From JBEIVB01 sp040374085 (GTDB lineage: Bacteria > Bacteroidota > Bacteroidia > UBA4408), in contig JBEIVB010000127.1 in NCBI GenBank assembly GCA_040374085.1, positions 1 through 5,836 of the forward strand: a stretch of 5,836 bases of DNA, written 5' to 3'. Below the pieces are notes generated by a model. It was not told the DNA's origin, ran no database searches, and was given only the letters and a program-made list of their open reading frames with translations. A program made the position numbers and the translations under genes. Positions 1-5,836 of this stretch are shown in pieces. The first letter of the stretch is position 1; every line of letters begins with the position of its first letter.

Positions 1-282
1 CGCCGAAGTGGATCCAGTGTGCGTTGTGTGAGAGATTGAGGTGAGTAGGGTTAAGCGCCTTTTACTTGTGCTTTGGAAAGAAGAAGCTTAAGTGAATAAT
101 GAGGAAACACCGACTGATATCTACTGAATAGGGTGGAGGTTGCATCCCTATCTGCGCACTCTGTAATCCCTTGTTAACATTATCCGAAGTTCATAACGTC
201 AAGAAACAAAAGTCTCTTGGCTGCAAGACAGCATCCTTTTCTCCCCCTCAGCGCACTCCCTCCCCGCCTCTTTGCCCATCGG
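1..282. other. non-coding stretch downstream of the helicase gene
   Basis: No gene is supported here. Every ATG on the minus strand in this stretch leads to a stop within about 27 codons, and all three plus frames entering from the left edge close within about 13 codons. No tRNA-like or rRNA-like sequence was seen. Weak stem candidates exist: CAAGA/TCTTG arms at 200-219 (seven pairs with one G-T on the minus strand) and GCTG/CAGC around 220-233. Neither is followed by a T-run on the helicase's coding strand, so no intrinsic terminator can be called for the helicase transcript. A plus-strand reading frame beginning with TTG near 171 is low-complexity, runs into the helicase antisense, and is not credible as a gene. 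Confidence 0.7.
243..277 (-). other. G-rich stretch just after the helicase stop, possible G-quadruplex
   Basis: On the helicase's coding strand the first 40 nt after the stop codon contain four runs of G: plus coordinates 275-277 (3), 262-265 (4), 258-260 (3) and 243-247 (5). They are separated by spacers of 9, 1 and 10 nt. This fits a loose four-tract quadruplex pattern with two long loops. It might help define the 3' end of the transcript, but no function can be shown from sequence, and the long loops make a stable fold uncertain. Confidence 0.3.
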
Positions 283-3200
283 TTATCCAACCCTCAACTT
301 CGCCGCATCTTTCCAGAGGTAGTGGGGCAGAGGGGTGTGCAGTGACCATAAGATGTTCATGGGCTTGGCGCCGTAATGTTCGTGCAGGGTGCCCTCGCCA
401 ATAAACACATAGCCCATAGTGTTGCCAAACTCATCCTTGTTGCGTTCCCGCACAAACAGCATGATGCGCATTTGGTTGCGTTTGTGATCGATGTAAGCTT
501 GCCCCTTGGCGGTCTCCGGCCCGGCCGAGTTCTGGCTCTGCCAATGGAAGAGGGTTTCGTGCACGGCATAGTCGTCGTACATGGTGGTGGGCGAGAAGTT
601 CTCCTCCGATTTTATTAGATTTATGAATAAAAGTTCGGTGTTCAGGGCCGGGTGGTAGGCCACGCCCTCTCGGCTGGGCGATTTGCGCTGGAAGGTGCTC
701 AGCCCAAACGCAGCCAGAATCTGGTCGCGGGTGTAGCGGCCGTGCACCTTCAAAGGCTGGGGGTAGGGCAGGGGTATGTCCAGCTCTTTAAAGTCCACGG
801 CATCCAACAAGAGCTCCATCACTTCTCGTATCTCCTCCACCAACACCGGGTTGCGGCCCATCTCGCGAATGCTGGTTTCCAGAGAGTCGAACCCGCCGGC
901 CTGCTGCCATACGTCGTAGTGCAGCATCAGGAGCATCTTCTGTTCGGTTTCGCTGCAGGCCGATGGGGTGCAGGCAAAGCCTTGTTGTGCCAATCTCAAT
1001 ATAAATTGGAAGTAATGTGCCGATCGGGTGCTCAGCCATTTGTTGGCTATGGCACGCACAACCTCGTTTTCATAGCGTTCATCATATTCCTCCAGCACCC
1101 CGGCCAGGTGACACAAGCGCTTCCAACTGCCTTTTTTGTATATAGCCTGCAGGGGTATGTGATGAAACTCGGTGAAGTTTTTTAGGGTGAGGGGCAGGGC
1201 AGAGTGGTGCGCAAACTGCTGTATTTTGTGAATGAGGTGGTTGATGTTCAGGGAGGTGGCAGAGGCGATGTTCTCCAGTATGGTTTCCTTCGCTTTTTTC
1301 TCCAAAATGATGGAGCAACCCAAGGGCAAATGCGGAAAGTTGTCTTCGATTTCTTTCTTTACCGAGGTGGTGGTTTTGCCTATGATGGCCCTGAATTTAT
1401 GTTCGAAGTCGTACTCGGGCCTCGCATTTCCTACAAAGTCCAGCACGGTAAGGCAATCCTTTCCATCGGCCAGCCTCAGCCCCCGCCCCAGTTGCTGAAG
1501 GAAGATGGTGAGGCTTTCGGTTGGACGCAAAAACAATACGGTGTCTATCTCGGGAATGTCAACGCCTTCGTTGAAGATGTCTACAACAAATAGGTAGTTT
1601 ATTTCCTTTTTTACCAATTGGTTTTTTATGGTTTCCCGGCTGTGGGTGTTGGCACTGGTCAGGTAATGGGCGCTTAAACCGGCCAGGTTGAATTTCTCCG
1701 CCATAAATTGGGCGTGCTCTATGCTCACGCAAAATCCTATGGCCCGCACCTGGCTGGGGTCTCGGGTATATTTGTCTAAGGCTATAACGATGTCGCGCAC
1801 CCTGCGGTCGTTGCCGGTGTACACGGCCGAGAGCTCGCTGGCCACGTACCGCCCCTTCTCCCAAGCCACGCGGGTTAGGTCGACCTGATCGGTGATGCCG
1901 AAGTATTGAAACGGACAAAGGAGCTTGCGGTTGAGGGCTTCTGGAAGCCGTATCTCGGCGGCAATGCGCCGGTGAAAGTCTTCCTGTATGTCGCCTCCAT
2001 CCATACGCTCGGGCGTAGCGGTCAGGCCCAGCAGTACGGCGGGTTGGAAGTACTGAACGATGCCCCGGTAACTGGATGCTTTCAGGTGATGGCATTCGTC
2101 TATTACGATGTAGTCGAAGTAGGTGGGAGAGAAGAGGCCACTGTCCAGGCGGTTGTTCAGGGTTTGCACAGAGGCAAATACGTGCTCGTAGGAGTGGGGC
2201 ACAAGGCCGTCTACCCAGAGGTCGCCGAAGTTGTTGTCGCGCAGTATGCCGCGGAAAGCGGATTGGGCTTGCTCCAGTATTTCTTTTCGGTGGGCAAGAA
2301 AGAGGAGCCTAGCAGATGGGTTTTTGGCTTTGAAGTTTTTATAATCAAAAGCCGATATCACGGTTTTGCCGGTTCCGGTGGCGGCCACCACCAGGTTGCG
2401 GTAGCGTTGGTGCACGCTGCGTTCCACTTCCAGTTTTTCTAAGATCTCCAATTGGAAGGGGTAGGGTTTCACATCGAAGTAAGCGGCCATGGTTTCAGCC
2501 ACCTTACTTGTTTTGGCCGCGCGCAGGGCGTTCACCAGTTTCTCTTTATGCGCCCCGTCGTTGAAAGCCTCAAAGTCGCTGCTTTGCCAATAGGTGTCGA
2601 AGGTCTTCTGAAATTTGTCTATGATGTGGCTCACCTCTTTGGTGGTGATTTTTAAGTTCCACTCCAGCCCATCGGTTAAAGCCGAGCGCGAGAAGTTCGA
2701 CGAGCCAATGTAGGCGGTATGGAATCCGGTGTTTCTGCGAAAGAGGTAGGCCTTGGCATGCAGGCGCTCGTTTCCAGTGTTGTAGGATATTTTTATTTGG
2801 GTGTTCTCGAGTTGTGAAAGGAGCTGAATGGCTTTGTAGTCCGAAGCACCCATGTAGGTGGTGGTGAGCACCCTCAGTTTTCCTCCTCTTCGGGTAAATT
2901 CCTTCAGCTCCTGCTCCAGTATGATGATGCCCTTGAATTTAATAAAGGAAACGAGTAGGTCGATGTGGTCGGATGAGCGGATTTCTTTTTTCAGCTCACT
3001 CTCCAAGGAGATGCCCACGTTGCCGCCGGTAAAGAGCTCGCTGTGGGTGAGGCGCGTGTAGGGCGTGATTTCTTTGAGGTGCAGGTCGAGGTCGGCGTAT
3101 TGCGCATCTATTTTGCTGAATACGGCTTTTAGAATCTCTCCTTCCACGGCAATTAAGTCCTGAGCGAATTCCTCTTTTCCGAGCTCCTCTTTCAGGCATT

Positions 3201-3423
3201 GAATGATTTTGTTGGCGATCTCAATCTGGCGCTCAAGTTGGTGATCGCCTTTTATGAGGCTTAAGGCCGCTTTTATGGTCTGGGCCAGGTGCTTAGATAG
3301 GAAGGAGGCCGCCTCTGCTTTGTCGAGGGGGGCGGTGTTGATGTAGAAGTGCTGCCGGTCGATGCGCTGCAGTTGCTGGGCAACAAGTTGGGTTACCAGT
3401 TCTTCGTATATGCCGTTGGTCAT
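283..3423 (-). CDS. PLD nuclease - SF2 helicase - DUF3427 protein
   Basis: A 1046-residue predicted cytoplasmic nuclease-helicase. Residues 1-120 are a helical N-terminal region of unknown role. Residues about 130-285 are a phospholipase D-like (HKD, COG3886-type) domain with H222-x-K224 and the downstream GSSN at 240-243. The usual Asp of HxKx4D is Arg229, which I recall as common in this branch. With only one HKD motif, a dimeric active site is expected. The SF2 ATPase core (ResIII/COG1061-like) follows: Q324 region, Walker A GTGKT 350-354, LAHR 376-379, Walker B DECHH 442-446, TAT 468-470. The second lobe has FNEGVDIP 617-624 and QQLGRGLR 643-650 with likely arginine fingers R647/R650. Residues about 690-890 are unassigned, and about 895-1046 match the conserved DUF3427 C-terminus. 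All motifs look intact, so the protein is probably active. Such proteins are widespread and often occur in defence islands. Likely roles are anti-phage restriction or DNA repair; the exact substrate is unknown. The ATG at 3421-3423 lies 37 nt after the transporter stop and has no Shine-Dalgarno sequence. Confidence 0.96.
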   Translation of the reverse strand: MTNGIYEELVTQLVAQQLQRIDRQHFYINTAPLDKAEAASFLSKHLAQTIKAALSLIKGDHQLERQIEIANKIIQCLKEELGKEEFAQDLIAVEGEILKAVFSKIDAQYADLDLHLKEITPYTRLTHSELFTGGNVGISLESELKKEIRSSDHIDLLVSFIKFKGIIILEQELKEFTRRGGKLRVLTTTYMGASDYKAIQLLSQLENTQIKISYNTGNERLHAKAYLFRRNTGFHTAYIGSSNFSRSALTDGLEWNLKITTKEVSHIIDKFQKTFDTYWQSSDFEAFNDGAHKEKLVNALRAAKTSKVAETMAAYFDVKPYPFQLEILEKLEVERSVHQRYRNLVVAATGTGKTVISAFDYKNFKAKNPSARLLFLAHRKEILEQAQSAFRGILRDNNFGDLWVDGLVPHSYEHVFASVQTLNNRLDSGLFSPTYFDYIVIDECHHLKASSYRGIVQYFQPAVLLGLTATPERMDGGDIQEDFHRRIAAEIRLPEALNRKLLCPFQYFGITDQVDLTRVAWEKGRYVASELSAVYTGNDRRVRDIVIALDKYTRDPSQVRAIGFCVSIEHAQFMAEKFNLAGLSAHYLTSANTHSRETIKNQLVKKEINYLFVVDIFNEGVDIPEIDTVLFLRPTESLTIFLQQLGRGLRLADGKDCLTVLDFVGNARPEYDFEHKFRAIIGKTTTSVKKEIEDNFPHLPLGCSIILEKKAKETILENIASATSLNINHLIHKIQQFAHHSALPLTLKNFTEFHHIPLQAIYKKGSWKRLCHLAGVLEEYDERYENEVVRAIANKWLSTRSAHYFQFILRLAQQGFACTPSACSETEQKMLLMLHYDVWQQAGGFDSLETSIREMGRNPVLVEEIREVMELLLDAVDFKELDIPLPYPQPLKVHGRYTRDQILAAFGLSTFQRKSPSREGVAYHPALNTELLFINLIKSEENFSPTTMYDDYAVHETLFHWQSQNSAGPETAKGQAYIDHKRNQMRIMLFVRERNKDEFGNTMGYVFIGEGTLHEHYGAKPMNILWSLHTPLPHYLWKDAAKLRVG

Positions 3424-3460
3424 AATGGGGTTAGGGTAGAGTTGGTTTTACCGTTCGGTG
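3424..3460 (-). other. 37-nt spacer between transporter and helicase
   Basis: Short gap between the transporter stop and the helicase start. It shows no Shine-Dalgarno sequence and no Bacteroidota-type -7 box (TAnnTTTG). It carries one small palindrome, ACCGAACGGT on the coding strand. The first bases upstream of the helicase ATG are C- and A-rich. The short spacing and lack of a promoter suggest the helicase is read from the same transcript as the transporter, which is inference. Confidence 0.5.
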
Positions 3461-4261
3461 TTATGATTTGGATAATTGTATGATTCTCCGTGCACCATTG
3501 CCAACGATGAAGAATACAAGGGTGCCCATAATGAGGTCGGGGTATTTGGAGTGGGTTAGGTACACCAGAACGCCACCCGTTATAACGCCTAGGTTGGCCA
3601 GCACATCGTTGGTGGTGAAGATCATGCTGGCTTGCATGTGCACTTCTTTGCTGTTGTTTTTTTGCAGCAGATACCACGAGAGTCCGTTTCCCATCAGGGC
3701 CAGCACGGATACGACGATCATGGTTCGAAAGCCGGGAACTTCTTCAATTCCTATGAAGCGGCGTATGACTTCTGCAAACCCAATTACCGCAAGGGCCATC
3801 TGAAAGTATCCCGCCGATTTAGCGGTGCTCATTTTTCGCGCTGCACTTCCTCCCACAGCCCATAACGCAAGTCCATACACGATGCTGTCCGCCAGCATAT
3901 CCAGGCTGTCGGCTACTAAGCTCATAGATTGGGAAACGATGCCCGAGGTGAGTTCAAACACAAAGAAGAAGAAGTTGATGAGGAGCACCTGCCGCAACAG
4001 TTTTTTTTCGGCTTGGTTTGGTTGCGAGGGCGGTGCAGGTTCGGTCGCTTCTACGCTCTGGGCTAATGTGGTGTGCAGGTGCAAGCTTTCCAAGCGCTCC
4101 AGAATGGGGGCGTAGGATTGGGTGTGGTATAGGGTGAGGGTATGCCGGGCAAGGTCAAATTCCAGAGAGGCAATTTGGGCTACATCGGCCAGCTTCATGC
4201 GCACCAACTGCTCCTCCGCCGGGCAATCCATTTTTAATAGGGTAAAGGTTGTTTTATACAT
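3461..4261 (-). CDS. HMA-like domain plus CDF cation transporter
   Basis: A 266-residue inner-membrane cation transporter of the cation diffusion facilitator (CDF) superfamily, which usually exports metal ions against protons. Residues 3-70 follow a ferredoxin-like beta-alpha-beta-beta-alpha-beta pattern like heavy-metal-associated domains, but the metal loop reads MDCPAEE (11-17) with one Cys instead of CxxC. After a Pro-rich linker (about 71-85) come six hydrophobic helices: roughly 91-110, 113-137, 151-171, 181-200, 210-235 and 241-258. The metal-site positions of helix 2 are Asp121 and Asp125. Helix 5 keeps Asp219, but the usual His four residues earlier aligns by hand with Phe215. The protein ends just after helix 6, so the cytoplasmic C-terminal domain of classical CDF proteins is absent. 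The transported ion cannot be deduced. The start has no Shine-Dalgarno sequence. The ATG is chosen because it opens directly on the first beta strand of the HMA-like domain. It lies 79 nt downstream of the porin gene. Confidence 0.93.
   Translation of the reverse strand: MYKTTFTLLKMDCPAEEQLVRMKLADVAQIASLEFDLARHTLTLYHTQSYAPILERLESLHLHTTLAQSVEATEPAPPSQPNQAEKKLLRQVLLINFFFFVFELTSGIVSQSMSLVADSLDMLADSIVYGLALWAVGGSAARKMSTAKSAGYFQMALAVIGFAEVIRRFIGIEEVPGFRTMIVVSVLALMGNGLSWYLLQKNNSKEVHMQASMIFTTNDVLANLGVITGGVLVYLTHSKYPDLIMGTLVFFIVGNGARRIIQLSKS
4001..4008 (-). other. run of eight A's in the transporter gene, possible slippage site
   Basis: On the coding strand eight A's span the end of codon E85 and codons K86 and K87, giving the in-frame order A AAA AAA. 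This is the longest A run I found in the window. It falls in the linker between the HMA-like domain and the first membrane helix. A -1 shift would add 15 codons and stop at TGA (3954-3956), giving about 102 residues. A +1 shift would add about 25 codons. Whether slippage occurs cannot be told from sequence. Confidence 0.4.
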
Positions 4262-4340
4262 GCCCGGAGTAGTGGTGCTGGTAGGGTAAGTTTCGCGGTG
4301 TGGAATGGATGCTAAGGGTTATCGTGACCTTTGGACGGCA
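4262..4340 (-). other. 79-nt spacer between porin and transporter
   Basis: Gap between the porin stop and the transporter start. I see no Shine-Dalgarno sequence, no TAnnTTTG box, no strong stem-loop and no T-run. Nothing here would end transcription, so read-through from the porin gene is plausible. Confidence 0.5.
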
Positions 4341-5480
4341 TCATCTGTTCAGGGTGTTGGACAGTTTCACGGCAACGGAGGCGGCTATAAGGTAATTGTT
4401 TTGAACAAGCGCATTCCCCCGTTCAAAGAGGGCATCGCGGCTTTTCAACCAGCGGCCTTCTATGCGGCACAGGAGGTTTTCGGTGGGTGTGTAGTCGAGG
4501 TTGAGCGATGCGCCCGCGGTCTGAAATCCGTTTGGGGTGTGGGTATGTATAATGGTGCCCGATGGATCTGCATAGTATTCCAGCCTCACTGCTGTTTTCC
4601 ATTGCTCGGAAAGGGTAAACTGGCCCAGTACGATGGGGGTTACCCAATAGGTGTAGGCGCTGCTTTTTTTCTCCTTTTGCTGAAACCCTATGTCCACGCC
4701 CACCAACATGCGAAAGCGTTTGCCGGCTTCGAACTGACCGTATAGGTTATGAAAATAACGCATTCTGCGGCGGGCATCGGGGTCGTCGGTGCCGGTAAAG
4801 GTGCTCCAGTTTAGGGCAACCTTGGCGTTGGGCTTGTAGGTGATTTGGGTGCCAAACGAGGGCAGCGAGTTTCCTTTTAGGCTTTGTATGCGTTGCCAAC
4901 CGTTCAGCGCGAGTGCCGCAAATTCCCATCGTTCGTTTGGGTCGTAGGTAAGCTTGGCTCCGGTCACAAAATAGGGCGTGTTTTCGGCAAGTATGGAGCG
5001 GGTAAGGGTCCAGTTATCGGGTGCAAGGGCGGTTTCAAACCCAATGTACGAGGGCAAAACGCCCGCCTCCAACCATAGGTTGTGTTTGTGGTTTAGAGAA
5101 AAGCCGATGTTGGCTTCCAGGATGTTTTTCCAAGCCCCTGCTTCGGCTGCGTAGTTGTCTTGGGGATAAGTTCCGGTCTGCACCGCAAGTTTGGCGCGGT
5201 ATCGGGCGTGTTCCAAATCCAGTTTTATACATCCAAGGTTGAGGTTGATCTGGTTGTGCCGGTTGTAGCTCGATAGAAACGCTTGCCTTTTGGGCTCTTT
5301 GGGTTGGTTGAAGTCGTATGCGTAGTAGAAGTCCAGAAAGCCCGTAATGTTCAGGGTGGGTTTGCTCCGCCGTGTGCTGTCGGGTTGGGCAATGGCGGTG
5401 CTGCACAGCACACAAAAAAGGAGAAGCAGGTGCAAGGGAAGGGCGGCACAGAAACCCGATGCAACTACATTCCCCGGCAT
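4341..5480 (-). CDS. outer-membrane beta-barrel porin, BBP2/OmpL-like
   Basis: A predicted outer-membrane channel of the putative beta-barrel porin-2 family (BBP2, PF07642), 379 residues from the ATG at 5478-5480. That start gives a hydrophobic stretch ending in A-I-A followed by Q (residues 29-32 of this form), a good signal peptidase I site. The mature protein would begin QPDSTRR. The body is made of alternating beta strands. Family signatures seen include NRHNQINLNLG, GTYPQDNYAAE, DNWTLTRSI, LNGWQRIQ, GNSLPSFGTQ, MRYFHNLYGQF and TPNGFQTAG, near the order I recall for Bacteroidota porins. The substrate is unknown. The frame stays open upstream to ATGs at 5577-5579 and 5628-5630. The longest form (429 residues) would put about 57 unusual residues before the hydrophobic core, so I prefer the short start. 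However, the short form has no Lys or Arg before its hydrophobic core, so the true start remains unsure. The gene is first in the apparent three-gene unit. Confidence 0.92.
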   Translation of the reverse strand: MPGNVVASGFCAALPLHLLLLFCVLCSTAIAQPDSTRRSKPTLNITGFLDFYYAYDFNQPKEPKRQAFLSSYNRHNQINLNLGCIKLDLEHARYRAKLAVQTGTYPQDNYAAEAGAWKNILEANIGFSLNHKHNLWLEAGVLPSYIGFETALAPDNWTLTRSILAENTPYFVTGAKLTYDPNERWEFAALALNGWQRIQSLKGNSLPSFGTQITYKPNAKVALNWSTFTGTDDPDARRRMRYFHNLYGQFEAGKRFRMLVGVDIGFQQKEKKSSAYTYWVTPIVLGQFTLSEQWKTAVRLEYYADPSGTIIHTHTPNGFQTAGASLNLDYTPTENLLCRIEGRWLKSRDALFERGNALVQNNYLIAASVAVKLSNTLNR

Positions 5481-5836
5481 GAGGAGTGTGCGGAAACGTG
5501 CACCTCGGTTAAGGTCCGTGCCCCGTTTGCAGGGCGATGTTCCGGCGGCGATGGGTATGAACGTGCTCAAGGGGTTCATCTGGGGCAATGGGGTAGGGTG
5601 GGTAGGCTTCTCTTCTTGTTCATAGCGCATCGTTTGTGCCCTCTACCCTGTTCAGAATCCGTGCAGCTTGCCTCCCATCGGGGTGTTTGGCCATGGGAGG
5701 GGCTGTGGTTCCCATTGGGTTCCGCTTATGGAAACAGACAGGTGCATAAATGCGAAGCGATTGCATAGGTAAACATACGATTTCAACGCCAACTTCCCGG
5801 CTTTCTGGAAAGAGAGGTGGTGGTGAAGATCCGGAG
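5481..5836 (-). other. upstream region of the porin gene
   Basis: This stretch should hold the promoter and leader of the three-gene unit, though part of it (to 5630) may be coding if the porin starts earlier. I could not find a convincing Bacteroidota promoter. The best -7-like sequence on the minus strand is TATGTTTA (plus 5770-5777), one base off TAnnTTTG, but no TTG element sits at the expected distance. An inverted repeat lies at 5671-5700. GGTTCC is repeated directly at 5707-5712 and 5718-5723, 11 bp apart, enclosing the small palindrome CCCATTGGG. No other gene was seen up to the right edge. Confidence 0.5.
5671..5700. repeat. inverted repeat with perfect 8-bp arms
   Basis: CCTCCCAT at 5671-5678 and ATGGGAGG at 5693-5700 are exact reverse complements separated by 14 nt. 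The arms are GC-rich and would form a hairpin in the leader RNA of the porin transcript, or serve as a dyad binding site in DNA. It lies 40 to 70 nt upstream of the farthest possible porin start. No T-run follows on either strand, so it is not an ordinary intrinsic terminator. Confidence 0.55.

Noticed and set aside
200..233. Small stem-loops as a helicase terminator
   Set aside because: Arms are short and AT-rich or only 4 bp, and no T-run follows on the coding strand.
1177..1183. A AAA AAC heptamer in the helicase as a frameshift site
   Set aside because: A slip would remove the C-terminal domain and give an unrelated tail; it fits ordinary AAA-AAC codon use and serves as a chance control for the similar site in the transporter.
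652..1593. Long open frames on the plus strand at 652-1185 and 1204-1593
   Set aside because: They lie fully antisense to the helicase, whose motifs are intact, and their translations show no recognisable domains; codon bias of the real gene explains them.
1559..2095. Minus-strand open frame of 178 codons in another frame of the helicase
   Set aside because: Overlaps the helicase core in a different frame and is Arg-, Pro- and Gly-rich without domain signals.
1906..2442. Plus-strand open frame of 178 codons
   Set aside because: Antisense to the Walker A and Walker B part of the helicase; a shadow frame.
4305..4745. Plus-strand open frame of 146 codons across the porin 3' end
   Set aside because: Antisense to conserved porin strands, no recognised domain.
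5283..5768. Plus-strand open frame of 161 codons over the porin 5' end
   Set aside because: Antisense to the porin and its leader, compositionally odd, no domain; the porin frame has clear family signatures.
5770..5777. TATGTTTA on the minus strand as a Bacteroidota -7 promoter box
   Set aside because: One mismatch to TAnnTTTG and no TTG element at the expected 19-21 nt spacing, so not called as a promoter.

Overview
The window reads as a three-gene block on the minus strand of a member of the Bacteroidota, with base composition near 50-55% GC by eye. The assignment rests on three things. The porin carries the sequence signatures of Bacteroidota BBP2/OmpL-like beta-barrel porins. The cation transporter is of an HMA-like plus CDF type that I associate with the same phylum. 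None of the genes has a Shine-Dalgarno sequence, which is usual there. I cannot name a genus.

Layout in the direction of transcription (right to left): a non-coding leader with one clear inverted repeat (5481-5836); an outer-membrane beta-barrel porin (4341-5480, possibly starting as far up as 5630); a 79-nt gap; a six-helix cation diffusion facilitator with an N-terminal HMA-like domain (3461-4261); a 37-nt gap; a 1046-residue PLD nuclease - SF2 helicase - DUF3427 protein (283-3423); then 282 nt with no gene, which begins just after the helicase stop with a G-rich stretch on the coding strand. No RNA gene, CRISPR array, insertion sequence or convincing intrinsic terminator was found. No gene is visibly cut by either window edge.

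The porin and cation transporter make a plausible pair for moving a small solute or metal across the two membranes. The helicase has no obvious functional link to them. It may only share their transcript, or be an independent defence or DNA-processing gene. Short gaps and the lack of a recognisable promoter between the genes favour a shared transcript, but this is inference.

The most unusual signal is in the transporter gene. A run of eight A's on the coding strand lies exactly between the HMA-like domain and the first membrane helix. A -1 slip there runs into a stop after 15 codons and would release a soluble metal-binding-type domain of about 102 residues. This resembles the frameshift known for E. 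coli copA. The A-rich lysine codon use of these genes makes a chance origin possible.
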